Assembly (NCBI GenBank): GCA_046294345.1
Contig: JBKBJT010000008.1
Location: 46,361 to 110,360, forward strand
Origin: Ferrovibrio sp046294345
GTDB lineage: Bacteria; Pseudomonadota; Alphaproteobacteria; Ferrovibrionales; Ferrovibrionaceae
DNA length: 64,000 bases
Reading direction: 5' to 3'
In this document: in pieces, positions 36,891-45,306 of the stretch
How positions within the stretch are numbered: position 1 is the first letter of the stretch
Layout of the letters: each line of letters starts with the position of its first letter
Made by a program: the position numbers and the translations under genes
The notes under the pieces: generated by a model
Told to the model about the DNA's origin: nothing
Databases searched by the model: none
Seen by the model: the letters and a program-made list of their open reading frames with translations, nothing else

Positions 36891-36907
36891 GGTCGGACCA
36901 AGGATAG

Positions 36908-36940
36908 GCGGCGCCGGATTGGTGGGCAATCCGGCGCCGC
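36908..36940 (-). other. 14-bp perfect hairpin between ohr and ohrR
   Basis: Perfect arms 36908-36921 and 36927-36940 (GCGGCGCCGGATTG / CAATCCGGCGCCGC) with a GTGGG loop. No T-tract follows on either strand, so this is more likely an mRNA-stabilising or attenuating structure in an ohr-ohrR transcript than a standard terminator. Confidence 0.6.
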
Positions 36941-36968
36941 GAGGCTGTCAGCGTCGGTCAGACACGGT

Positions 36969-37391
36969 TCAGACCGTGGTTTCCAGCGCCACGTCGATAT
37001 TGCCCCGGGTGGCCTTGGAATACGGGCAGACCTGGTGGGCGGCGGCGACCAGCGCCTCGGCCTGGGCCTTGTCCATGCCGGGCAGGGCGACCGCAATCTT
37101 GGCATTCAGGCCGAAACTGGTCTCGTCCTTGCCGATGCCGATGGTCACGCTCACCGTATTGCCCTGGGGCAGGGCGATTTTCTGGTTGCGGGCCACCAGG
37201 CCCAGCGCGCCCTGGAAGCAGGCGGCATAGCCCGAGGCGAAGAAGGTTTCCGGGTTGGCGGCATTGCCGGGTCCACCCAGCTCCTTGGGCATGGCCAGGG
37301 TCATGTCGATGATGCCGTCGGCAGAGGTGACCTTGCCGGCGCGGCCGCCAGTGGCGGTGGCGGTGGTGCTGTAAAGCGGGGTGATGGACAT
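36969..37391 (-). CDS. ohr: Organic hydroperoxide resistance protein Ohr
   Basis: A thiol peroxidase of the OsmC/Ohr family, 140 residues, reducing fatty-acid and other organic hydroperoxides with lipoyl-dependent recycling. Both catalytic cysteines are visible: Cys58 in GYAACFQGAL and Cys122 in HQVCPYSKATRGN; the N-terminus MSITPLYSTTATATGGRAGK is typical. The ATG at 37391 is chosen over an upstream start that adds 19 atypical residues. Upstream is an AT-rich OhrR-type operator. Confidence 0.95.
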   Translation of the reverse strand: MSITPLYSTTATATGGRAGKVTSADGIIDMTLAMPKELGGPGNAANPETFFASGYAACFQGALGLVARNQKIALPQGNTVSVTIGIGKDETSFGLNAKIAVALPGMDKAQAEALVAAAHQVCPYSKATRGNIDVALETTV

Positions 37392-37443
37392 GGGATGCTC
37401 CTCTGGGTTCAACGGCCGGGTGGCGCGTCGTGAGAAAATTAAT

Positions 37444-37474
37444 AGCACACAATTTAATTTTAGACAATTAAAAA
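37444..37474 (-). promoter_or_regulatory. Likely OhrR operator upstream of ohr
   Basis: A sharply AT-rich stretch, ACACAATTTAATTTTAGACA followed by ATTAAAA, contains ACAATTTAATT and ACAATTAAA half sites like the ACAATT/AATTGT-rich operators known for OhrR in other proteobacteria. It lies 50-80 bp before the ohr start and stands out in a GC-rich genome. Confidence 0.6.
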
Positions 37475-37528
37475 GGGCGTGATGAAGATCACGACCAGGG
37501 CCGCAATAGCCGCAATGCCTATATTAAT

Positions 37529-37543
37529 TGCGAATAATTCGCA
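37529..37543 (+). promoter_or_regulatory. Fur-box-like palindrome before the FecI-type sigma gene
   Basis: TGCGAAT-A-ATTCGCA, a perfect 7-1-7 palindrome, the geometry of a minimal Fur box, centred about 50 bp before the sigma factor start. Shares the GCGAAT/ATTCGC half site with the palindrome before the TonB receptor gene. Confidence 0.55.
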
Positions 37544-37586
37544 CTCGTAATAAACTGCGCCGGCAAGCAGAAGGGCGAACGGCGTT

Positions 37587-38084
37587 GTGTCTCCGAAGGA
37601 TTTGAAACGGTTGTTCCTGGCCTACCGGGCCGAGATCCAGGCCTATCTGGTGCGCCAGCTGCAGGATATCGAAACCGCCGCCGACCTGACGCAGGAAACC
37701 TTCCTGCGCTTCGCCCAGCAGCCGGCAACCAGCACGGTGCTGCAGGAGCGCGCCTATCTGTATCGCACCGCCCGCAACCTGGCGATCGATCACATGCGGA
37801 TGAAGCGGCGACAGCAGACCCAGGCCGTGTCGCATGACGGCATGGCCGCCATTCCCGAAAACCGGCCGTCGCCGGAAGACGCGGCCGATGCCAAGGAACG
37901 CCTGCTCCTGCTGCGCGACCTTGTCGAGCAGTTACCGGCCCGCACGCGGCAGGCTTTCATCCTGATCCGCATCGAGGGGCGTTCCTACGCCGATGCCGCG
38001 CTGCTGATGGGCGTGTCGATCAGTTCGGTACAGAAACACATGCACCAGGCCATGGAGTATCTGACGAAGCGGCTGCGGAATTAG
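37587..38084 (+). CDS. ECF RNA polymerase sigma factor, FecI-like
   Basis: A 165-residue ECF sigma with region 2 (RAEIQAYLVRQLQDIETAAD, then LTQETFLRFAQ and LYRTARNLAIDHMR) and region 4 (LVEQLPARTRQAFILIRIEG, then SYADAALLMGVSISSVQKHM). Followed by FecR- and STN-type TonB receptor genes, it fits the iron-siderophore FecI class. The start is a GTG at 37587 with only a distant GAAGG; no better start is seen. It is divergent from ohr, sharing a 195-bp intergenic region. Confidence 0.92.
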   Translation: MSPKDLKRLFLAYRAEIQAYLVRQLQDIETAADLTQETFLRFAQQPATSTVLQERAYLYRTARNLAIDHMRMKRRQQTQAVSHDGMAAIPENRPSPEDAADAKERLLLLRDLVEQLPARTRQAFILIRIEGRSYADAALLMGVSISSVQKHMHQAMEYLTKRLRN

Positions 38085-38173
38085 CTTGTGCGCATTTTCG
38101 ACCTACTACTTCCCGCCGCTCAGACGTCTAATAGGTTAGACCCCACGTTCCAGCCGACCAGCCAGACAGCCCC

Positions 38174-39178
38174 GTGACCAGCGACGACGACAGAATCGAC
38201 CGGATCGAAAGCGAAGCGATCGAATGGCTCGCCATGCAGGCGGCCGGTCCGCTCGATCCGGCCGATGCGCTGGTATTCGAAAACTGGCTGCGGCGCGGTC
38301 CGCACCATCGCGCGGCTTATGACAGCATGCGCCAGACCTGGGATACCCTCACCGTGCTGCAGCAAGAGCCGGGCGATCTGCTGCGACATACCGCTGATTT
38401 GCATGAAAAGTCGCGCCAGGAGGCATCGGCATCACCCATGCGACGCTGGCTGGCGCCGGCATTCGCCATTGCGGCCTGCCTGCTGCTGGTGATCGGCCTG
38501 ACGACCGTCTGGTCCGGCAATCCGGTCATTGCGCTGGTCGCCGACCACCGCACGGCGCCCGGTGAAATCCGCCGCGTCACGCTGCCTGATGGCAGCCGTC
38601 TGGACCTTGGCCCGGCCAGCGCCGTGAAGCTGCATTTCAGCACCGCCGAACGCCGGATCGAACTTCTCGGCGGCAGCGCCTATTTCAGCGCGGTGCCCCA
38701 GGCCGCTGCGGCGGGCCGACCCTTCATCGTCGATACCGGCAGGCTGTCGGCCCGCGCGCTGGGCACGCAATTCCTGGTCGAGCGCCTCTCCGATGGCGAT
38801 GGCGTGGCCGTGGTCGAACACAGCGTCGCGGTGACGCGGTCGGACGGCGATCACCGCATGACGGTGTTGTCGCCCGGGCAGGCCCTGCGATACCGCGATC
38901 GCCGGTCGGAGCCAGACATGGCGAATGTCGATCCGCTGGAGATCGCGCCGTGGCGGGGCGGCAACCTTGTTTTCCACCAGGTGCCGCTGCGGGATGTGGT
39001 GGCCGAGCTCAACCGCTATCGCCGCAGCCGGATCCTGCTGGCGAGCGACGACCTGTCCGCCCGCGTCGTTTCAGGCGTATTCCGTATCGGTGATCCGGAC
39101 GGGGCCCTGAAGGTGATCGCGCAGGAACTGGGCCTGCAGGTTGTCACGCTCCCGTTCATCGTCGTCGTGCACAGCTAA
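38174..39178 (+). CDS. FecR-family anti-sigma/sigma regulator
   Basis: A 334-residue inner-membrane signal transducer. The cytosolic FecR_N/DUF4880 part (AIEWLAMQAAGPLDPADALV, then FENWLRRGPHHRAAYDSM) is followed by one TM helix (about 92-113), a periplasmic FecR domain (HRTAPGEIRRVTLPDGSRLD) and a C-terminal STN-like domain. It relays the receptor's bound state to the sigma factor. Start is GTG at 38174, about 90 nt after the sigma gene. Confidence 0.92.
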   Translation: MTSDDDRIDRIESEAIEWLAMQAAGPLDPADALVFENWLRRGPHHRAAYDSMRQTWDTLTVLQQEPGDLLRHTADLHEKSRQEASASPMRRWLAPAFAIAACLLLVIGLTTVWSGNPVIALVADHRTAPGEIRRVTLPDGSRLDLGPASAVKLHFSTAERRIELLGGSAYFSAVPQAAAAGRPFIVDTGRLSARALGTQFLVERLSDGDGVAVVEHSVAVTRSDGDHRMTVLSPGQALRYRDRRSEPDMANVDPLEIAPWRGGNLVFHQVPLRDVVAELNRYRRSRILLASDDLSARVVSGVFRIGDPDGALKVIAQELGLQVVTLPFIVVVHS

Positions 39179-39284
39179 AAACGGGCACAGCCAAAAGCCG
39201 GCGGGCGGTATGGCGCGCCTTTCCGGGCCCCCCGCATAAATATTTTTATCAAAACCCTTAGGTGACGCGTCCTATTGGCATCAG

Positions 39285-39307
39285 GCGCGAATGATTGTCA
39301 TTCGCGC
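39285..39307 (+). promoter_or_regulatory. Perfect 23-bp Fur-box-like palindrome before the TonB receptor gene
   Basis: GCGCGAATGA-TTG-TCATTCGCGC. Its central 19 bp match 13 of 19 positions of the classical Fur box GATAATGATAATCATTATC by my count. It lies 37 bp upstream of the receptor start codon, so it could block a promoter used by the FecI-like sigma or by housekeeping sigma. Confidence 0.65.
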
Positions 39308-39343
39308 AATATCCGGTTGCGTCATTTCAGGGGGATTTCAAGC

Positions 39344-41806
39344 ATGAATGCGACATTGGCGCTGCGGCCTGTACGGCCGTGCCTCGGCGGTCGTCGTCTG
39401 TTCAGTCTTTCGGTCAGCGCGTTGGCCCTGGCCGCAGGTCTCGGTTTTGCGACGACCGCTGCGCAGGCGCAGGCCCAGAGCCCGGCCACGCCGGCCGCGG
39501 CGCAGCAGCGTTTGACATTCGACATCCCTGCCCAGGATCTCAGTCGGGCCGTGCTCGCGTTGGCGAACCGCGCCTCGCTGCAGATACTGTTCGACGGCAG
39601 CCGGATGCAGTCCCTGCGCAGCACGGCGGTCAGCGGCAGCATGACGCCGCAGGAAGCCCTCGACCGGCTGCTGAACGGCACCGGCATGGGCTATCGCTTC
39701 ACCGGTCCGGCCACCGTCACCCTGTACGAACTGCCGCGCGGCGGCGATGCGGCGGTATTGCCGCCGGTAACGGTGGAAGCGCGCAGCGGCCAGGCGGAAA
39801 CCGCCACGGATTCGATTGAGGGCTATGTGGCGGGACGCGCGCGGACCGGCACCAAGACCGATACGCCGCTGCTGGAAACGGCGCAGTCGATTTCGGTGAT
39901 CCCGCGTGACCAGATCGCCGACCAGAACGCGCAGACCCTGAACCAGGTGCTGCGTTATACCGCCGGTGTCACGCCGGAGACGCGCGGTGCGGTGGCCACG
40001 CGCTATGACATGTTCACCATCCGCGGCTTCGACGCGCATCGGTACTGGAACGGCCTGAAGCAGCAGGATTTGTATTATTTCGCGCCGCAGATCGATCCCT
40101 ATCTTCTGGAGCGGGCGGAAGTGCTGAAGGGGCCGAACTCCACCCTCTATGGCCAGGCGCCGGCCGGCGGCCTGGTCAACCAGGTCAGCAAGCGGCCGAC
40201 CGACGAGCCCCTGCACGAGGTTGGCATGGAGTTCGGCACCAACAACCACTACAGGCTCACGGCGGATCTTTCCGAGCGGATCGATGCGGAGGGCAAGCTG
40301 GCCTACCGCTTCACTGCCGTCGGCCTCACCGAGGACGGCCAGATGAATTTGACGGAGAACGAGCGCATCTCGCTGGCGCCATCGGTCGCATGGCGGCCGG
40401 ACGAGGATACCAGCCTGACCCTTTTCGGTTTCTATCAGGTCGATCCGGAGGGCAACTCCTATGGCGGTATCCCGCCGCAGGGCACGGTGCTGACCAGCCC
40501 GTTCGGCAAACTGCCGATGGATTTCTATGATGGCGATCCGAATTTCGAGAAATTCGTCAGGCACCAGACCGCACTCGGATATGAATTTGACAAGCGGCTG
40601 AATGATATCTGGACCCTGCGCCTGAACGGTCGCACGCTGCATGGCACATTGTCTTACGACAGCGTCTATGCCAATGGCGTGCAGACGGATGGTTTCACGC
40701 TCAATCGCGGCACGGCAACCTCGCGCGAGGCCGTCACCACCCATGCCTTCGACAATCAGCTCGAAGCTCGCGTCGATACCGGCCCCATCAATCATACGGT
40801 GCTCGGCGGTTTCGACTACCAGCAGATCAGAGGCCAGTATTCGACCTATTTCGGCACGGCGCCGACGCTGAACATTTTCAATCCGGTCTATGGCCAGCCG
40901 ATCACCATCGGCTCGCGCAATCGCACCAATGTCGACGGCCAGCAATATGGCGTCTACCTGCAAGACCAGATGCGTGTGGGTGGCTTCGTCGTCACGCTGG
41001 GCGGCCGGCACGACAAGGCTGAGCGGACCACCACCCCGGCCAATGGCGGCACCGTCACGCGGCAGAACGACAGTGCCTGGACCGGCAAGGCGGGCATCCT
41101 GTATGCTTTCGAGAACGGCCTGTCGCCCTATGCCAGCTATTCCGAGGCCTTCACGCCCCAGAGCGGCAGCGATTTCGCGGGCAAGCCCTTCGATCCGGAA
41201 GAGGGCACCCAGTATGAGCTGGGCGTGAAATACCAGCCGCCGGGCAGCAACAGCCTGTACACCGCCGCCGTCTTCGACCTGACACGCAGCAACCTGAAGA
41301 CCGGCGATCCGGCGCATTCGGGTTTCTCGATCACGACCGGCGAGTCAAAGTCGCGCGGGTTCGAATTCGAGGCCCGTCACAGCCTGACCAGCCAGATCGA
41401 CCTGCTCGGCAATTACACCTTCCTCGAGACGGAAGTCACCAAGGACAACAGTGGCCTGCAGGGCAAACGCCTGGCCGCCGTGCCCGAACACCAGGCCTCC
41501 GCCTGGATCATGTATCACATGCCGCGCGACACGGCGTTCAAGGGCCTGAGTCTGGGCAGCGGCATCCGGTATGTCGGCAGCACGGTCAATCCCGACAACA
41601 CCCTGCATGTGCCGGCGTTCACGCTGGTCGATGCTGCCCTGACCTACGACCTGGCCGCCCTGTCGGACAAATTCGCCGGCATGGATTTCGCTCTGAACGT
41701 GAAAAACGTCTTCGACAAGGATCACGTGGCGTCCTGCTACTACGGCACCTGGTGCGCCTATGGTTATGAGCGCACCATCACGGCCGGCCTGCGGTATCGC
41801 TGGTAA
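39344..41806 (+). CDS. TonB-dependent siderophore receptor with STN signalling domain (FecA/FpvA type)
   Basis: An 820-residue outer-membrane receptor. Signal peptide to about residue 44, STN domain about 57-130 (FDIPAQDLSRAVLALANRAS), TonB-box-like VTVEAR near 143, plug domain (NQVLRYTAGVTPETRG; VLKGPNSTLYGQAPAGGLVN) and a 22-strand barrel ending RTITAGLRYRW. The STN domain signals to the adjacent FecR-like protein. Sequence resembles ferrisiderophore (FhuA/FoxA-type) receptors; ligand unknown. The ATG at 39344 follows GGGGGA; the longer reading would place the Fur-like palindrome inside the gene. Confidence 0.95.
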   Translation: MNATLALRPVRPCLGGRRLFSLSVSALALAAGLGFATTAAQAQAQSPATPAAAQQRLTFDIPAQDLSRAVLALANRASLQILFDGSRMQSLRSTAVSGSMTPQEALDRLLNGTGMGYRFTGPATVTLYELPRGGDAAVLPPVTVEARSGQAETATDSIEGYVAGRARTGTKTDTPLLETAQSISVIPRDQIADQNAQTLNQVLRYTAGVTPETRGAVATRYDMFTIRGFDAHRYWNGLKQQDLYYFAPQIDPYLLERAEVLKGPNSTLYGQAPAGGLVNQVSKRPTDEPLHEVGMEFGTNNHYRLTADLSERIDAEGKLAYRFTAVGLTEDGQMNLTENERISLAPSVAWRPDEDTSLTLFGFYQVDPEGNSYGGIPPQGTVLTSPFGKLPMDFYDGDPNFEKFVRHQTALGYEFDKRLNDIWTLRLNGRTLHGTLSYDSVYANGVQTDGFTLNRGTATSREAVTTHAFDNQLEARVDTGPINHTVLGGFDYQQIRGQYSTYFGTAPTLNIFNPVYGQPITIGSRNRTNVDGQQYGVYLQDQMRVGGFVVTLGGRHDKAERTTTPANGGTVTRQNDSAWTGKAGILYAFENGLSPYASYSEAFTPQSGSDFAGKPFDPEEGTQYELGVKYQPPGSNSLYTAAVFDLTRSNLKTGDPAHSGFSITTGESKSRGFEFEARHSLTSQIDLLGNYTFLETEVTKDNSGLQGKRLAAVPEHQASAWIMYHMPRDTAFKGLSLGSGIRYVGSTVNPDNTLHVPAFTLVDAALTYDLAALSDKFAGMDFALNVKNVFDKDHVASCYYGTWCAYGYERTITAGLRYRW

Positions 41807-41847
41807 GCCGGCACCGCCGAAGGCGCGGTATCCCGGTTCACGGGCGC

Positions 41848-41881
41848 AGCCGGCGTGGGCCTAAACGGGCCCGCGCCGGCT
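41848..41881 (+). terminator. Hairpin after the TonB receptor gene
   Basis: AGCCGGCGTGGGCC (41848-41861) pairs with GGCCCGCGCCGGCT ending at 41881, one wobble, short loop, followed by GTTCCGTTT. The stem is very strong but the T-tract is interrupted. Confidence 0.55.
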
Positions 41882-42023
41882 GTTCCGTTTCCGCGCCCCT
41901 CTGGAGAAAAGGCCGGACCCGCCCTATCTGAGAGATGACGCCGTGCGCCTGCACGGGGGAACAGTCAACGCCCGGCCTGGATCGGGTCCCCGGCATTGCC
42001 GCGAGACCCGGAGGAGGTGCGTT

Positions 42024-42416
42024 ATGGTTCATATCAGTCACGAGCCCCGTCACGGGCCCCACCGCGAGCCGCATCACGAGCCGGAAGCGCGGCGCTGGCA
42101 GGACTGGGCCAACATGGCCTTCGGCATCCTGCTGGCGGCCTCGCCATGGCTTCTGGGCTACCGCGGCCTGGAAGCGGCGACGATGAATGCGTTGATCGTT
42201 GGTTTTCTGATTTTCGCGCTGTCGGCGCTGGCACTCACGCTGCTGGATCGCTGGGAAGCCTATATCAGCGCGATGCTGGGCCTGTGGGCCGGCGCGGCGC
42301 CTTGGCTGCTGGGTTTCACAGGGTATGACGGCGCGATGATCGCCCATCTGGGCATTGGCATCTGCGTCGTCACGGTCGCCAGCGTGGAAATCTGGCAGGG
42401 CGACCGGCAGGGCTGA
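42024..42416 (+). CDS. SPW-repeat membrane protein
   Basis: A 130-residue protein with a His/Glu-rich N-terminus (HEPRHGPHREPHHEPEARRW) and four hydrophobic segments containing two SPW-type repeats: NMAFGILLAASPWLLGY and SAMLGLWAGAAPWLLGF. Function of the family is unknown. GGAGGAGGTG lies just upstream of the ATG, a near-ideal ribosome binding site. The histidine-rich cytosolic start could bind metal; this is speculation from composition. Confidence 0.88.
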   Translation: MVHISHEPRHGPHREPHHEPEARRWQDWANMAFGILLAASPWLLGYRGLEAATMNALIVGFLIFALSALALTLLDRWEAYISAMLGLWAGAAPWLLGFTGYDGAMIAHLGIGICVVTVASVEIWQGDRQG

Positions 42417-42434
42417 CGGACGCTGCTCCGAGGC

Positions 42435-42986
42435 TCAGGCCGCCAGGCTGGATTCCTCGTCGCGCATCACCAGCGAGAGGATCCACTGGTCATAGTCCAT
42501 GCCCAGGCGGTTCATGATGCCGTCCAGCCGCTGGCGGCTGGCGGCCAGCGCCTGTTCCGTGGTGCTGGTGTTGCGTTCGATCAGCCGCAATTCGTCGTAG
42601 ACTTCATCGGCGGCCATGACGCTGTCCGACGATACCGCGCGGCGGAAGCACTGGTAGCTGTCGATGCGATGGCTGCCGTCGAAATGGGGCGTCAGGTGCG
42701 ACAGCGTCCAGTAATATTCGCCGGTGCAGGCCATGTTCTTCACATAGGCGAAGATTTCGCGACCATCGCGGATGCGCTCCCAGATCAGATGAAACACGGC
42801 GGCCGGCATGTCGGGGTGGCGCATCAGGTTGTGCGGCTGGCCAATCAGATCCTTCTCGCCGCAGGCCTGGGCCTGGCAGAAATATCCGTTGGCATAGGTG
42901 ATGCCGCCCCTGAGGTCGGCATGGGTGACCAGCAACTGGTCGGCGGGAATGCTGCGTTCGCGGTTGATCGGGCTAACAGTGATCAT
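42435..42986 (-). CDS. Single-PAS-domain protein, Aer-like sensor
   Basis: A 183-residue soluble protein. Residues about 25-130 form a PAS fold like that of the redox sensor Aer: ADLRGGITYANGYFCQAQAC, GQPHNLMRHPDMPAAVFHLI, YVKNMACTGEYYWTLSHLTP. The GQPHN-RHPDMP wording is typical of FAD-type aerotaxis PAS domains. No HAMP or chemoreceptor domain follows, only a short helical tail, so it would need a partner to signal. GAGGA precedes the ATG at 42986; an upstream in-frame start adds 10 residues. Confidence 0.85.
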   Translation of the reverse strand: MITVSPINRERSIPADQLLVTHADLRGGITYANGYFCQAQACGEKDLIGQPHNLMRHPDMPAAVFHLIWERIRDGREIFAYVKNMACTGEYYWTLSHLTPHFDGSHRIDSYQCFRRAVSSDSVMAADEVYDELRLIERNTSTTEQALAASRQRLDGIMNRLGMDYDQWILSLVMRDEESSLAA

Positions 42987-43110
42987 GGCTGCGTCCTCTG
43001 TTGACGCCTCCATCAAACGTCGTCAGCGGACGGATGTGAAATTAACAATGCGTAAGACGGGCTAAAGATTTGACAATGATCATGCGTTGCAGCCCTGAAA
43101 TGCGCATGAA

Positions 43111-43136
43111 AAAGCCCGGCATTGCCGGGCTTTTTT
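43111..43136. terminator. Bidirectional terminator between PAS gene leader and nrdA 3' end
   Basis: AAAGCCCGG-CATTG-CCGGGCTTTTTT (43111-43136). A-run on one side and T-run on the other; on minus it terminates nrdA about 20 bp after its stop. Confidence 0.9.
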
Positions 43137-43156
43137 GCATCGGGTCGCTACCGGCC

Positions 43157-45073
43157 TTACTGGCAGGCCAGGCACTCGTCGTAATCTACCGCCTCGCGCG
43201 GGCCACCAGCGGCGGCCGCGGCCAGCGGCAGTTCCGGCTCGTTGACCGCCGGGGCGCGCTGCGGCCGCTCGCCCTCGTTGATCTTGCCCACCAGCGGGAT
43301 CGAAACCACGTTCGTGACGGTCTCCGATGCCGACTTGCCCGACACCGTTTCGGCGCGCTGGATCGACAGCGAGCGGCAGTAATAGAGGCTCTTCACGCCC
43401 TTCTTCCAGGCCTGGAAATGGATCTGGTGCAGATCGCGCTTATGCACGTTGGCCGGCAGGAAGATGTTCAGGCTCTGCGCCTGGCAGATATAGGGCGTGC
43501 GGTCGGCCGCCAGGTCGATCAGCCAGCGCTGGTCGATCTCGAAAGCGGTTTTGAACACGGCCTTCTCGTCATCCGACAGGAAGTCGAGATGCTGCACCGA
43601 GCCGCCATTGGTGGTGATCGACGACCAGGTCTCGCCGTCGTTCTTGCCATACTGCTCCAGCGCTTTCTCGAGATAGCGGTTGCGCACCGAGAAGCTGCCC
43701 GACAGCGTCTTGTGGGTGAAGGCGTTGGCCACGTTCGGCTCGATGCCGGGCGAGGCGCCGCCGGCGATGATCGAGATCGACGCGGTGGGTGCTATGGCGA
43801 TCTTGTGCGAGAAGCGCTCCATGATGCCGTATTCGGCGGCATCGGGGCAGGGGCCGCGCTCTTCCGCCAGCTTGCGCGAGGCGGCATCCGAGGCATCCTT
43901 CACATGCTTGAAAATGGTGCGGTTCCACACCTTGGCCATCACGCTTTCCCACGGCACGCCATTGGCCTGCAGGAAAGAGTGGAAGCCCATCACGCCCAGG
44001 CCGACCGAACGCTCGCGCTGGGCGGCGTAGCGCGCCTTGGCCATGCTGTCGGGCGCCTTGTCGATGAAGTCCTGCAGCACGTTGTCGAGGAAGCGCAGGC
44101 AATCCTCGATGAACAGCGGATGCTCCTTCCACTCATGGAAGTATTCCAGGTTCAGCGAGGACAGGCAGCAGACGGCCGTGCGCTGCTGGCCATGCTGGTC
44201 GATGCCGGTCGGCAGCGTGATCTCGCTGCACAGGTTCGAGGTCTTGACCCGCAGGCCGGCCAGCTTGTGGTGTTCGGGCAGGGCGCGGTTCACATGGTCG
44301 ATATAAACGATGTAGGGCTCGCCGGTCTCGATGCGGGCGGTGAGGATGCGGATCCACAGCGCGCGGGCCGACACGGTGCGCTGCACGGTGCCGTCATGCG
44401 GGCTGACCAGCGCCCATTGCTCATCGGCCTCCACCGCGCGCATGAAGGCGTCCGAAATCAGGATGCCGTTATGCAGGTTCAGCGCCTTGCGGTTCGGATC
44501 GCCGCCGGTCGGGCGGCGGATCTCGATGAATTCCTCGATCTCGGGATGGTCGATCGGCAGGTAGCAGGCAGCCGAACCGCGACGCAGCGAGCCTTGGCTG
44601 ATCGCCAGAGTCAGGCTGTCCATCACGCGGATGAAGGGGATGATGCCCGAGGTCTTGCCGTTCTGGCCCACCTTCTCGCCGATCGAGCGCAGGTTGCCCC
44701 AGTAGCTGCCGATGCCGCCGCCGCGGGCCGCCAGCCAGACATTTTCGTTCCACAGGCCGACGATGCCGTCCAGGCTGTCATTGGCTTCGTTCAGGAAGCA
44801 CGAGATCGGCAGGCCGCGGCTGGTGCCGCCGTTCGACAGCACCGGGGTGGCCGGCATGAACCAGAGCTTGGAGATGTAGCTGTACATCCGCTGCGCATGG
44901 GCGGTGTCGTCGGCGTAATGGCTGGCGACGCGGGCGAACAGGTCCTGGTAGGACTCGCCGGGCAGCAGGTAACGGTCATCGAGGGTGGCCTTGCCGAAAT
45001 CGGTCAGCAGGCGGTCGCGGCTGCGGTCGACGTCGATGCGGATGCCGCGTTCGGTTTGCAGAGTGTTCAGCAC
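43157..45073 (-). CDS. nrdA: Class I ribonucleotide reductase large subunit
   Basis: The catalytic R1 subunit, 638 residues. Active-site parts: Cys92 in ISCFLNEANDS, Asn-x-Cys-x-Glu in SNLCSEITLP, the redox partner Cys in AVCCLSSLNLE, the radical-transfer pair in SLYYCRS and the C-terminal relay pair in DECLACQ. The N-terminus starts directly in the R1 N-domain, so the regulatory ATP-cone is missing. GTG at 45073 is preceded by GAGGGGAAG; upstream codons lack a better start. nrdB lies 6.9 kb away. Confidence 0.95.
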   Translation of the reverse strand: MLNTLQTERGIRIDVDRSRDRLLTDFGKATLDDRYLLPGESYQDLFARVASHYADDTAHAQRMYSYISKLWFMPATPVLSNGGTSRGLPISCFLNEANDSLDGIVGLWNENVWLAARGGGIGSYWGNLRSIGEKVGQNGKTSGIIPFIRVMDSLTLAISQGSLRRGSAACYLPIDHPEIEEFIEIRRPTGGDPNRKALNLHNGILISDAFMRAVEADEQWALVSPHDGTVQRTVSARALWIRILTARIETGEPYIVYIDHVNRALPEHHKLAGLRVKTSNLCSEITLPTGIDQHGQQRTAVCCLSSLNLEYFHEWKEHPLFIEDCLRFLDNVLQDFIDKAPDSMAKARYAAQRERSVGLGVMGFHSFLQANGVPWESVMAKVWNRTIFKHVKDASDAASRKLAEERGPCPDAAEYGIMERFSHKIAIAPTASISIIAGGASPGIEPNVANAFTHKTLSGSFSVRNRYLEKALEQYGKNDGETWSSITTNGGSVQHLDFLSDDEKAVFKTAFEIDQRWLIDLAADRTPYICQAQSLNIFLPANVHKRDLHQIHFQAWKKGVKSLYYCRSLSIQRAETVSGKSASETVTNVVSIPLVGKINEGERPQRAPAVNEPELPLAAAAAGGPREAVDYDECLACQ

Positions 45074-45290
45074 GGTGGCTTCCCCTCGTTCTTGCGGCCC
45101 GGCCCCCACATGCGTGGCACCACATTTTGTGGTTGGCCGGCCCGGCCGTGTCTTATGAATCCCAGTATCGGCCCGCTTTCGGCTGTCTGGCGGCTGCGCA
45201 CCCCGCCTTTGCACCTTCGAAAACCCCGGGAAACAACCGGAAAACGGAATTCGAAGACGGCGCAGCGTCGACCCGAAACAGCTTCAGCGA

Positions 45291-45306
45291 ACACAACATA
45301 TGGTAC
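45291..45306 (-). promoter_or_regulatory. NrdR-box-like site upstream of nrdA
   Basis: ACACAACATATGGTAC matches 12 of 16 positions of the NrdR consensus acaCwAtATaTwGtgt. A weaker partner (10 of 16) starts 29 bp further along at 45320. It is about 220 bp upstream of the nrdA start, implying a long leader if used. Confidence 0.45.
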
